From Luidia sarsii (taxonomy: Eukaryota > Echinodermata > Asteroidea > Paxillosida > Luidiidae), in the NCBI GenBank assembly GCA_949987565.1, contig OX465107.1, positions 22,582,958-22,646,957 of the forward strand: 64,000 nt of DNA. The letters run 5' to 3'. Position numbers and translations under genes: made by a program. The notes beneath the pieces are model-generated. The model made no database searches, had not been told where the DNA came from, and saw only the letters and a program-made list of their open reading frames with translations. Below, piece after piece: positions 50,480 to 61,059 of the stretch. How positions within the stretch are numbered: the stretch's first letter is position 1; each line of letters starts with the position of its first letter.

Positions 50480-51160
50480 CCATTCATATTTCTTTTTCTC
50501 TCTCTCTCTCTTTCGCTTTCTCGCGCCCTGCCTCTCTCGCGCGCTCACTTTCGCTTCGACCAGCCGGGGCAACGGTGTGCGCTGGGCGCATCGCAGCGCG
50601 CCGCCCCTGACCGCGTGGCACGCAGCTACAAACGGACGGGCTACCAGCAAGCCTCCGCTACCGGCTCACGACCTGCCATGCCCGCCCGATGTCAGCGAGT
50701 TCGGGCCCCCTCGGCTTAAGTCGCTAGAAGGCCAGGTAACGGCACACCGTGCACAGCAGTCGGGGGTGGTAGGGAGGAAAAAAATACACACGGCAAAGAT
50801 CCACACGATGCGGTATCACTTCTCTTCCTCCGTCCTTCCGAGCTAACAGACAAAAGCTATGAAATCCTCTTCTTGGCTAACAAGCGCTCATCTGGACACA
50901 CACGCACGTACACCGACTTCGGCGTTCACTGCGAGATGTGGGCTAGCGACGTCTTCGTCCGCGCGCCCTATTCCATTTGTCGTCTCTCTCAGCGGATCTC
51001 CCTCGCCAGTGCTGAGGCCACACGGGCCGAGCTGAGCGCGCGTTAATGATATGAAAAGTGATTCGCCTCTTCCATTCGCGGGGCAGGGCGTCGGGGCGGA
51101 TGCTGGTGGGCTGGGTCACACGCGCTCCCGTATAGTTCGGGACCGGACAATTAATTTGGA
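50480..51160. other. CpG-rich segment, possible promoter-like DNA
   Basis: Starts with a CT run (50489-50516) and is then dense in CpG to about 51150, unlike its flanks. It could be the CpG-rich 5' region of a gene lying outside recognisable frames. The 144-codon frame 50412-50846 is not convincing. Confidence 0.25.
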
Positions 51161-51258
51161 CGGGGGTGGAGACAGCTAGACAGACGGAGACTGGTTAGTC
51201 AAACACAGCACGACGCGCGTTTCAGACAGGTTCGATGCATTGTATCACATTTTGAGTG

Positions 51259-51290
<32 letters not shown>

Positions 51291-52209
51291 GGGGGGGGGA
51301 TCGGTTTTAACTATACAAAATGAAAACAAAATTTAGAGGTACAGTCGCTCACTCTGATCTAGGAGGGCTTTGGCCGGGATTAAAGAGCGCAAGACCTTGT
51401 CGGTAATGGACGAGCAAACACTCCAGCGGAATGCACCAGCAAGTCATGCAGTCAGCAGTGGCCGCCGATACTCGACTATACGTTGTGGTTCCCTCTCACC
51501 CTTTGGAATGACCTTTCGGCAGATGAAGGAAACGTTTCTTTCGTTCTTTTCTTTTTTTTGAACGAGAGATGACGCGAGTCACAGCGCATGCAGCGCTTTT
51601 GACCGCCACTCGGAAATAGGCGATTTTTTTTTTTTTAGATCCCAATGCGAATGTTCGCTGTTTTCACATGTCGGGATGGTGTTCCGCGACCCCTGCCTGC
51701 TGTTCGTTTGTTGGTCTTGAGCTTGTTGGTTTGTCTACGGTCGGAGAATTGTCGGTACCTCCTCCCTAAAGATGTGTTTTTTCTCTAAAAAGTCTAAAAA
51801 ATACCAACCTGTGAGACATTCCACGATCTTGAACAATCGGCTGCCTGATGTTAGCAAGCTCACTTCCATAGACAGTCAGAACGGCCTACATAGACGGGGA
51901 GAAAAATCCGTGACACCGTTCAAATCAATGCATGACATGGCAGTAGATTGATTACAGAAAGGCTCACTCATATCATTTTCCGTTTCGTGAAAGGCCAGAC
52001 GGCCTGACGTTTACACCCATGAAGAATCACGCCCAATGAGAGCGAGATGTCCTGCCACATGAAACGATTCAAAGCTTTCGGCGGTTTGAACTTGGTCGCG
52101 TCTCTCTTACTTTTCAAGACAATGAAGGTCGGGCCTATTTACATCAGCAAGCAGTTAGCTAACATCTAAGTATTACTTCCATGTATCATCCTGTGTGTAT
52201 AGTGGACTA
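51161..52209. other. No gene seen
   Basis: (CTT)n followed by T9G10 lies at 51259-51299. At 51998-52014 GACGGCCTGACGTTTACAC resembles a reverse hammerhead-like motif but is too short to call. Confidence 0.4.
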
Positions 52210-52444
52210 TGGTGGCACATAACGGACATCACAAATCATCGCAAAATTTGATCGCAAAATTTTCGACTTGCAAAATTCATCGCAAATACAGAAAAAGACC
52301 CTCTATAGCTTCTTTAAAAAAAAATGGCGAAGAAATTTGAAAATCGCAAATTTCGTCGCAGAATTCTGCGCACATTATTATTTGCGATGAAATTTGCAAA
52401 ATCGCAAGAGATTTGCGATTTGCGATGTCCCTTCTGCGCCACCA
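52210..52444. mobile_element. TGGTGGC-ended MITE at a TA site
   Basis: 235 bases with inverted ends TGGTGGCACATAACGGACATC and the complement of TGGTGGCGCAGAAGGGACAT, flanked by TA on each side (52208-52209 and 52445-52446). The interior is dominated by ATTTGCGATGAAATTTGCAA-type palindromic sub-repeats. TA duplication fits Tc1/mariner-type elements. Confidence 0.8.
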
Positions 52445-52446
52445 TA

Positions 52447-54495
52447 ATGTAGACAAGGGATCTGCCAAAAAAAATCCCTTTTCTATCCCCAGGGATGGAT
52501 CAGTTCGTCTCGGGGTTGGGGACACAGATATCTGCTCCAAACGTCGCCAGTGCCCGTCCGAGTGAATCCCAGATTTCACTGACCCCAACACAGGAGGCTT
52601 TCCCAATAACATCTTCGGACTTAACGTTCAGACCAATTTAAATATAGCCCTCGCATCCTCGCCCCAAGCCCGTCGACAGTCGTTAACTGTGTCGAGTTAT
52701 TGTCCTGATAATTATTGACGAACCCATATTGTTTCCAAGCGGCCGGTTCGCTCGCTGCAATTAAGCTGCACGGAGGGCGGGGGAGAGGGGGAGAGGGGAG
52801 AGAGGGGAAGGCGGGGGGGGGGAGGAAATCATGGCTGGACCCGGGCCACGTTTTATGAAATGGGTCCCGCAATTACTTGCATGGTTTAACAGGCGGATCG
52901 ATGGGCGCGATGCGAATTGGCAGACCGTGCATAGTCACGCGTGACAACCCCGTTATATTATCCGAAGATGAGCAAAGGCCTGGTGTGTGCACGAGGGGCG
53001 GATTTTTTTTTTTTTCATTTCTGATTAAACGACCTGTAGTGAAATAAAACAGTCCCGATTTCCTCGGAAAGAAACCTTCCTACCATCACCGAATGTGCCC
53101 GCCGGCCATTTTCCCCCACCCTCTCCCTCTCCCCCTCCCCCTCCCACCCGCCTCGGCTCGCTGCATATCGCCATTGGGGGACCGCTTGGCGAATTCGGCT
53201 TCTTACTGGACATCGGTGTGGCCCCCGCCGCCGTGTTTTGTGTTCGATTCAATGCGTCCACAACAGGCGAGGAATATTGAGCAGAAAGGCGCCAGGCTCG
53301 TTCAAGGCGAGTGGGGAAACACGTTCCCTTTATCGCGCGCGGCCGAATCAACGCGAGCGGGCGTTTCGGGGACAAGATTTCATCAACCTGGAATGCAAAG
53401 ATGGGGGGAAAGAAAGATAAAAAAGGACCTTTCTGACGATATCATTTGCATCGGTAGATTCGTCTGAGAAACGTTTTGTCAATTGGATTAAGCATTTCTT
53501 AAATTCATGACAAACAGAGATAAACATGACATTCTCATCTGTTGATCACAGTAAATGTGATATTGGAAATGTTAGTCTATAAACACGCACAGTAACTATG
53601 CAGAAGTTCCCATAGACACAACCCTGACTGGTTCTATTAGCCCAAAACAAACCAACTGCATGGGAGTTATCATAGCTATGACCCACAACGCGTTTGACGA
53701 TAAGTTTCCATTTTAATCTAATACTAGAGTGATGAACAAATATTGCCAACTGCATACCGACTAACTATAATACAACTCAAGTGAACGTCGAGGGCCTGAC
53801 GTCTCGATCCTGGTATACCAGGACCTTTCCTGGAGGCAAACTCGTGTCTCCGAGAGAGATCCATCCCTGGGATCGAATCGAAACGCAACAACGCCCCCGC
53901 GAATGTTCCCGTTTCGCAGATTTGTGTAAGTTTCGCCTTTTGGGCTTGAGCGAGCCCGGAGAGTAGTCCGCAGCGCTTACAACACGAGGCCAGTGATAAC
54001 CAGTTTCCCTTCAGCCCCTCTCCGCACCTGGCCGTTTAAATTCGATTGTTTCTGCGCCAGAGCAAGGTGGCGCCTTTTATAAGAAGGTCATTTGGCCCTT
54101 GGGCCGCTGGCAGCCGTCCAACGAATTCCAATTGTTTGGGTTTTCAACAACACCGAGGGGACGCAGACAGGGAGCGGGGAGAAATTCGCGACTGACGAAA
54201 CATGGCACATGGGAGGGTTCGTCTCAAGACCCCCGCGGGGCAGATCGAGGGACGGCTGGAGCGAGATGCTTGGCTCTGGAAACCACGGAAATGCCCCCCT
54301 GGCGTCGTCTGTGAGGTTCCCGAACACGACAGCTATAGAGTGCGAGAGAACGGTCCATGCGGCACACCACGGACCAGCAGTACAGCTAATGCCCGCCCTA
54401 ATAAAAGTAATATACACGGCAGCATTTGACGATGTTAACACCGCTACGAGTGCTACGATCCTAAAGAAGGCCCTTCCTCTCTTCGCTCGTGACAT
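52447..54495. other. No gene seen; one retroelement-core relic
   Basis: At 53791-53826 GGGCCTGACGTCTCGATCC and CCAGGACCTTTCCTGGAGG look like a reverse hammerhead-like core (one-base change in TTTCG). The 139-codon frames at 54092-54511 on both strands are within chance. Confidence 0.4.
53791..53826 (-). mobile_element. Relic of the hammerhead-like core
   Basis: Reverse-orientation GGGCCTGACG then TCTCGATCC and CCAGGACCTTTCC. One change inside GAAAC (read on minus GATCGAGAC). No tail attached. Confidence 0.45.
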
Positions 54496-54566
54496 TGGTG
54501 ATTTGGTGTGATTTGGTGTGATTTGGTGTGATTTGGAGTAATTTCGTGTAATTTCGTGTGATTTGG
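54496..54566 (+). repeat. 10-bp tandem repeat
   Basis: About seven copies of tgatttggtg, the last three variant (taatttcgtg). Confidence 0.9.
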
Positions 54567-55209
54567 GCTGTTGTGTAACTTTAGATGCCTGGCCTCACTA
54601 AAAACGATAGCCTTTATGCAATAAAGTCATATCTAAAGGGCGCCCTCCTACATAGGTCAAAATACAGGTGCTCATTGCCCAGTCATGCATGTGCGCCACA
54701 CGTACATGTACACCTGCGTGCGATCCAAGCGTTCAGTCTAGTGGTCTGGGCGTGCCTTCTACCTCTCGTCATACGTAAGTAACCCTGACCAGAAAGGAGG
54801 CTACCCGAAAGCAGTTCTCAACAGTCTGCAAGACAGCGATGGACAAAATCCAAGGCATTGTACTCTAGATTAAAGAAATGCACCCGACAAAATGGCACAA
54901 GCAGTTACCTAAACCTAAGGGCACAAGCAGTTACCTAAACATCACCTCTAATCAGAGAAATGCAAAAAGTGCCTTGGTATCGTGAGAGAGGCAAGTAAAT
55001 GGCTGGTTGTGAGATGCGTCCTGCTCAAGCAACTGCCCTCACCAGTCATCGTGTTAGCGCTGGCTATTGAAACCAATATCTGTCTCGCTGAGGAGAGTGT
55101 AGACCCACGAAACGAGGCTGACATTACCCTATCGATCGTATTGAGTTCTAAAATGGCAAAAAAGCGGATTCAACTCTACAGCAACCGACGTGATGTTCAG
55201 TTTGTATAT
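54567..55209. other. No gene seen; short direct repeat
   Basis: GGCACAAGCAGTTACCTAAA occurs twice, at about 54893 and 54919. Confidence 0.45.
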
Positions 55210-55223
55210 AGAGTGGTGTTGGT

Positions 55224-55384
55224 CTTAAAATTTAGTGGGCCTGACGTTTCGATCCTAGCATGACCTTTCTCAAAGGCAGAGTGTCTTTGAGAAAGGATCG
55301 AAACGTCAGGCCCACTAAATTTTAAGATTTACATTTTGGTAATTTTAGTCAGTAAGCAGTTTGCAACATTTTTGTATATCACCC
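55224..55384 (+). mobile_element. Hammerhead-like retroelement with 14-bp target duplication
   Basis: A 161-base insertion flanked by agagtggtgttggt at 55210-55223 and 55385-55398. It begins with a reverse copy of the core (CCTGACGTTTCGATCC), then a forward copy (TTTGAGAAAGGATCGAAAC-GTC) whose stem-loop has lost 10 bases, then the tail AAGATTTACATTTTGG to TTTTTGTATATCACCC. The arms form a hairpin of about 45 bases. The target duplication defines both ends and shows that the inverted-plus-forward unit inserted as one piece. Confidence 0.88.
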
Positions 55385-55963
55385 AGAGTGGTGTTGGTTT
55401 GAAAACTGCCACGCCTAAGTTGATTTCCAAAATTTCTTTTCTGGGAAGGCTGACATTTCGTTTATCAAAAGGACATTCCCCTCCCTCTAAACCCTAACAT
55501 ACACCCACACGCTCGAAAATAATAGGAGAATGAATCACCAGAGAACAGCTTATCCCATCGTAAATCGCTAAGGCAATATATCAAGCTTCAAACAATTCCC
55601 TGTCCACCCACACAATAAAAACTGCACAAATCTTCTCCCTGAGGAACTTGGCTGTATATACATGTATTTTCAGACAGAGCGCTCAAGCAAACATTAGGCC
55701 AATGGGGCGCTTCATGTTTCATCGACCATTCAAATGACCATTCGGGAACGGGTTTGGGTCCCCCATAGCCACAGACGAGCAGCACTCGCTCTTTGCATAA
55801 ATCTGCTTCGGGCATTTCGCAGCATTTATGCAGTCACGGCCCAAACGAAGTCGAACTTCGAACTGCCCTGCGCCAATGAATCTCCACTGCACCGTTGCGT
55901 TCCCTGGCCCACTCCCCAACTGATTTTCTTCTCCCCCCCCTTCTCTCTCTCTTTCTGTTTTAG

Positions 55964-55982
55964 ATTACAGAGATGTCTCTAG
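55964..55982 (+). other. Candidate 19-nt exon with ATG
   Basis: A long pyrimidine tract (CTCCCCCCCC...CTCTCTTTCTGTTTTAG, 55931-55963) ends in a consensus acceptor. 19 bases later GTACGT is a good donor. The segment attacagagatgtctctag contains ATG TCT CTA G, so it could hold a start codon in phase 1. No partner exon is identified, and the tract could be ordinary CT repeat. Confidence 0.2.
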
Positions 55983-56717
55983 GTACGTCTGATTCCCATG
56001 TATTATGCATAAACCCATCCGATTATTCTACCGCCCTACTATTCCCGCGGGGTCTGGTACGAAAACTACAAGCTCAACTCTAATCTACACTGTTTGTGAA
56101 TTTCCTCAGAGGGACGTCGTCGTCGTCTGCCAATAAACTGAAGACAAAGCATTATTTATTATTAGCACATCAAAATGTCGACAGCCGAAGGCACGGTCCG
56201 TCTAGCACGTTGGCGACAGGCGCGCACGAGGCCTCATCTCCCGCGTGAGGGCGCTTTACCCAGGCGGGGAAACAACTTAGCAAAGTGCCAGAAAGTTGTA
56301 AAGACTTATGAGAGCGCTGCACTCAGCATTTGACCCCCCAGTATATACCGTTACAAGACCACTTCGTGAATTTGTTTCGAAATATAACGTATTCTAAGGC
56401 GTCACTGATTTTAGGTCTTCTAATTACATTATAGTACTTAAGGACTATACAAAGTTCATGTGGTGTTTTTTTTCTTCATGCGAATGGTCAGTCTGCCTGA
56501 CTAAAAAAGCAACAATTTTTTTACAATCATGTTTGAAGTAGTGGTGGTGTTCGCATGATTGCGTAAACACCGAATGACATTGTAGTCACCACGTAGTATA
56601 CACTACGGTGTGTGAGCTGGTGGCTCCAAAATTAACCATAGGAGGTAACGACTCTGTGAACGACACGAAGCATGCATGCCCCTAACAGCACAGACCCGCA
56701 AGCATCTTCCTCCAGGG

Positions 56718-56850
56718 AAGGATTTCACAAAGCCTTTACGATGCATCGTATCTCAGCATCGACGGATAGTAAGCCATGGTAAGCTGTGAATTGTGGTGCA
56801 TCATATGGTCTCTGTGCATCGATCATCGTCTTGCAATTGGTGAAATCGAC
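56718..56850. mobile_element. Possible GATTTCAC-ended MITE
   Basis: Inverted ends GGATTTCAC and GTGAAATCG bound a segment with GATGCATCG palindromes. The ends are short and no target duplication is clear. Confidence 0.3.
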
Positions 56851-57323
56851 CGCGGGTCGGCAAATTATGTAAAAGGTGCTATTAAAAGACTGCTTTAAAA
56901 GATCCTCGAGGAAGGAGCCTCCCTATAGCAACGGCATTGCACCAAATTCGGGGCAATTTACGGTAATGACAGGCTATATATGAACAGGGCGGAAGGCACT
57001 TGGAAATCCGCCAAGCATCAACGCTCCCCCGAGTATGCTATATACCTTGCATAGGACTATTTTAGAGAGACCCATTGTCTCAGGTGGAGTTCGGGCGGGC
57101 TATTCTTGACACGCGAACCTTGTTTTCGCGCTCAAATCCACACGGACACGACCCAAGAACGCTGCACTCGCACACACGTACCACCTCACACACACCACCT
57201 CTCCGCCAGGGTTGTTCACGAACAGCCGAGAACGCAGGCGCCATAACTCGACCATAAAGGTCAATTGTTAATATTCATTGCGTGATTCTGTTTTTTTTTA
57301 TTATTATTCTAAAAAGGAGGCCG

Positions 57324-57631
57324 ACTGTGGTGTCAGTAAAATGTATTAGGCAATTTGTTTTCGATTTGTAACCTTTCGGTAATAAGAGTGTACAAAATCA
57401 TGAATGTTTGAAAGGGGGAGCAGCCACGCCAACGTGGAAGCCGTTCCTGATGACGTCATCAGAGGACTAGCCGGTCCTGTGGTGTTACATTGTACGGTCG
57501 TGCAGCAGTCAGTGCACGTTTTTCACGCGAAAATATTTCTGTAGTAAATGCTGACAAACTCATTCTTCAACATGCCTGGAAGATTCTTTGCTGTAGATTG
57601 CAACACTAAGAATTGCGGCAATAGCTCTTAG
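57324..57631 (+). pseudogene. THAP-domain transposon 5' fragment, copy B
   Basis: Bases 57324-57570 match the flank of copy A (34659-34915). At 57572 an ATG opens the frame MPGRFFAVDCNTKNCGNSS then TAG at 57629. THAP domains typically begin Met-Pro-x-x-Cys-x4-Cys; here Met-Pro and the second Cys (residue 10) fit and the first Cys is Phe. The last seven codons plus stop (57611-57631) are similar in sequence and phase to the 21-base unit of the array that follows. The remainder of the domain (the C-x2-H-F end kept in copy A) is absent. Confidence 0.6.
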
Positions 57632-59177
57632 GTTTGCAGCAGTGCCACTAAGGTTTACAGCAATACCACTAAGGTTTGCAGCGATGCTACTAAGGATTGC
57701 AGCAATGCCACTAAGGTTTGCAGCAATGCCACTAAGGTTTGCAGCAGTGCCACTAAGGTTTACAGCAATACCACTAAGGTTTGCAGCGATGCTACTAAGG
57801 TTTGCAGCGATGGTACTAAGGTTTGCAGCAATGCTACTAAGGATTGCAGCAATGCCACTAAGGTTTTCAGCAATGCCACTAAGGATTGCAGCAATGCTAC
57901 TAAGGATTGCAGCAATGCCACTATAAGGATTGCAGCAATGCTACTAAGGATTGCAGCAATGCCACTAAGGTTTTCAGCAATGCCACTAAGGTTTGCAGCA
58001 ATACCACTAAGGATTACAGCAATGCCACTAAGGATTGCAGCAATGCCACTAAGGTTTGCAGCAATGCCACTAAGGTTTGCAGCAATGCTACTAAGGATTG
58101 CAGCAATGCCACTATAAGGATTGCAGCAATGCTACTAAGGATTGCAGCAATGCCACTAAGGTTTTCAGCAATGCCACTAAGGTTTGCAGCAATGCCACTA
58201 AGGATTACAGCAATGCCACTAAGGATTGCAGCAATGCCACTAAGGTTTGCAGCAATGCCACTAAGGTTTGCAGCAATGCCACTAAGGTTTGCAGAAATGC
58301 CACTAAGGATTGCAGCAATGCCACTAAGGGTTGCAGCAATGCCACTAAGGTTTGTAGCAATGCTACTAAGGTTTGCAGCAATGCTACTAAGGGTTGCAGC
58401 AATGCCACTAAGGTTTGTAGCAATGCTAATAAGGGTTGCAGCAATGCCACTAAGGTTTGCAGCAATGCCACTAAGGGTTGCAGCAATGCCACTAAGGTTT
58501 GTAGCAATGCTACTAAGGATTGCAGCAATGCTACTAAGGTTTGCAGCAATGCCTCTAAGGATTGCAGAGATGCCACTAAGGATTGCAGCAATGCCACTAA
58601 GGTTTGCAGCAATGCCACTAAGGTTTGCAGCAATGCTACTAAGGGTTACAGCAATGCCACTAAGGTTTGCAGCGATGATACTATAAGGATTGCAGCAATG
58701 CCACTAAGGTTTGCAGCAATGCCACTAAGGTTTGTAGCAATGCTACTAAAGATTGCAGCAATGCTACTAAGGTTTGCAGCAATGCTACTAAGGTTTGCAG
58801 CAATGCCACTAAGGTTTGCAGCAATGCCACTAAGGTTTGTAGCAATGCTACTAAGGATTGCAGCAATGCTACTAAGGTTTGCAGCAATGCCACTAAGGTT
58901 TGCAACAATGCCACTAAGGTTTGCAGCAATGCCACTAAGGTTTACAGCAATGCCACTAAGGTTTGCAGCAATGCCACTAAGGATTGCAGCAATGCCACTA
59001 AGGTTTGCAGCAATGCCACTAAGGTTTGCAGCAATGCCACTAAGGATTGCAGCAATGCCACTAAGGTTTGCAGCAATGCTACTAAGGTTTGCAGCAATGC
59101 CACTAAGGATTACAGCAATGCCACTAAGGATTGCAGCAATGCCACTAAGGATTGCAGAGGTGCCACTAAGGATTGAA
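57632..59177 (+). repeat. 21-bp minisatellite, ~73 copies
   Basis: Tandem 21-base units that read D/V-C-S-N-A-T-K in the frame of the preceding THAP ATG, A-M-P-L-R-F-A in the next, and L-V-A-L-L-Q-T or N-L-S-G-I-A-A on minus. Most variation is GGTTTGC/GGATTGC/GGGTTGC and GCCACT/GCTACT. A 2-base gain (CACTATAAGG) at 57919, 58110 and 58678 shifts frames. The first two are exactly 191 bases (9x21+2) apart, marking a higher-order duplication of about 190 bases. Multiple frames are open only because the unit length is 21. Confidence 0.93.
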
Positions 59178-59194
59178 GCAATGCCACGAGCCTT

Positions 59195-60045
59195 GAATAT
59201 CAAGCCGCGTGTTCCCGTCTGTTGCCATCAGAAAACTATATACCACCTTCCCTTCCGGAAGCCAGCCTGCCCTGGTCTTAAATGCTAATCAACAGCATTA
59301 TTCTTTGTATGATGCATTTTGCCAGGATTTTGCCTGGTATACACACTGTTCCTCCAGCTGCTATACAGTTACTCAGGGAACCTTTCGTCGGTGTATTTTC
59401 TAGGTTATTCCCTCCAACCAGTCGTCAGAAACCTTCATCCCTTCCCATGAGAGTAAAGAGAGGCAGAACAGCTCTGAATGCACGATTGTCTAAATCTGGA
59501 GCTTTTCCGTTCTTTGGTGACTTGATTGCTGCTAAAATATCATGTCTTGCGGGTGGTCGAAAATTAATTAAGACAGCTTCTTTTAAGATTTACATTTTGG
59601 TAATTTTAGTCAGTAAGCAGTTTGCAACATTTTTAGTATATCACCTTAAGACAGCTTCAGTCTGCTTCTCGTATATCAGCTTGTTTTGCTAGTGAGGGGT
59701 TCTGCTGAGCACACCTCATTAATGTGTTTTGCTCATCGAGCATCTTGCTCAGCTTCAAAGGTCAGAAGCCTCCCCTTGCTTGTCCTCAACTGGTGCATCG
59801 GCGGCCCTCTGTGCTTGCCACTAATGAGTCCTATGACCTTATACACCTTCCCTTGTTCCCCCTTCTTGGCCGCCTCTTCGGCTTCAATGGCTACCCTGTC
59901 CATACATGACATCTTGCCAGCCTTCGTTGTCCTTTGCACGTCCTTATTTGCCTATTGATATTCGACATTGTTTCTCTCTTTTAACCTGTCTGATCTTGCT
60001 CCCATGCACGAATCTCTTCATTAAATCCTTAATGAAGAGATTCGT
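59195..60045 (-). pseudogene. LINE reverse-transcriptase fragment, antisense
   Basis: Read on minus from about 60045 to 59200, with stops and frameshifts, the order is that of a non-LTR retrotransposon ORF2 from the linker into the reverse transcriptase. The pieces are ANKDVQRTTKAGK; EAEEAAKKGEQGKVYKVIGL; TSKGRLLTFEAEQDAR followed by a stop where Trp is usual, then AKHINEV; HDILAAIKSPKNGKAPDLDN (the I-x-x-A-I-x-x-x-K-N-G-K-A-P start of the RT fingers); IPGKILAKCIIQRI; and, after a shift, GFRKGRW (usual QAGFRKGRS). Palm catalytic motifs are absent, since the fragment stops at the 21-base array. It is interrupted at 59581-59645 by another insertion. The clade (CR1/Jockey/RTE range) is not resolved. 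Confidence 0.85.
59581..59645 (+). mobile_element. 5'-truncated hammerhead-family tail inside the LINE
   Basis: 65 bases, TTTTAAGATTTACATTTTGG to TTTTTAGTATATCACC, flanked by ttaagacagcttc at 59568-59580 and 59646-59658 (13-base target duplication). Only the tail of the family is present and the core is missing. It ends at the same TATATCACC as the other copies. A constant 3' end with a truncated 5' end plus a target duplication is the signature of target-primed reverse transcription. Confidence 0.9.
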
Positions 60046-60048
60046 GCA
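60005..60048. repeat. Perfect 20-bp hairpin
   Basis: tgcacgaatctcttcattaa (60005-60024) and its exact complement (60029-60048) flank a 4-base loop, ATCC. It sits at the 5' edge of the recognisable antisense LINE fragment. Confidence 0.85.
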
Positions 60049-61000
60049 GAAACAAGCCTTTGTTCGGTATGGGGGTCTCCCTTTCTAAACTGCCTCTGCA
60101 TGCTCACAGTTGAACAATGACCTCTTCAAGACTGTGTACAGGATTCCCTGCATTGTAACATATTATGTACTATATTCCTGAGAGACAGCGCTGGCAGGTC
60201 ATAGCGTAGATGGCATTGCTGGAAATATACGATTGCAATGAACCTTTGATGGCAATAGTTGAAATATCATAGTCATCGTGCTCATTGGTAATACGTTATT
60301 CGGCATTCGAGCATATTTTTACACTAAGCCGGCTACGTTCAAAACGCAAAGCGGGCTCGTATGTACAAGCTGCATGTTTTACACCACAAAGCATGAGCAC
60401 AACTTACCAAGCCAGTCATGAACCTAAAAAATAAGCACTGGTGAACATGAGGCACCCACATACAGTTACTTTAACCTCGCAGATTGGTTGCCTGGCTGTA
60501 GGGGAGAAACCGAGTCAGATAGAGCCGAATTTAACCGACCGAGAAATTCCCAGATACCTGCTGGTGATGTCTCCTGATTCTGCTCACCCATAAATCATTC
60601 AATTCGAATCGATCAGGAACCAGCGACTACCGGTCACAGCAAGATAACTTTCAAGCTCTCTTCTGTTAACGTACGCCGTTGATTTAAGAATCGGGTTGGG
60701 CAACCTTTGCCGTCTGATAACAATGTAGGTCGAATTATGTTTGACAATGAAGTTCGAGAAAAAAAACAGTCACAAACTCTCACATGTTCTGATCAAACCA
60801 GAACGAGTGTTGGGGAAAAGATTTGTGTCCAACATTTCCTTTGGCCCAACGTTAATACAATGTAGAACCGTTACTTTGGATGCACTAGATCCTCAGACAC
60901 TGGCTACCAAATTATGTCAGGATCGAAATTTCTTATGTCATGAACTGATCCGTCTGAGCAATGCACATCCGCATGAACAATGTACAGCTTAAGTCACCGC
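60049..61000. other. No gene confidently seen
   Basis: The frame 60741-60992 lies upstream of the LINE fragment below and could be decayed ORF2 leader, but I cannot align it. Confidence 0.4.
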
Positions 61001-61059
61001 CACATGTGTGATACAGAATTATCCACAGATTCCATCTTGGCTCAGGGAAACCAACAAGA

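Larger units (their letters stand above)
55399..57323. other. No confident gene; possible micro-exon and a small MITE
   Basis: Two candidates lie here, listed separately: a splice-bounded 19-base segment at 55964 and a GATTTCAC-ended element at 56718. The rest is unremarkable. Confidence 0.35.

Noticed and set aside
54092..54511. Overlapping ~139-codon frames on both strands
   Set aside because: Non-ATG start on plus, no motif, both strands open, within chance.
57642..59288. 259- and 396-codon plus frames and 142-185 codon minus frames
   Set aside because: All are readings of the 21-base array, open in several frames at once. Not evidence of a Cys-rich or Leu-rich protein.
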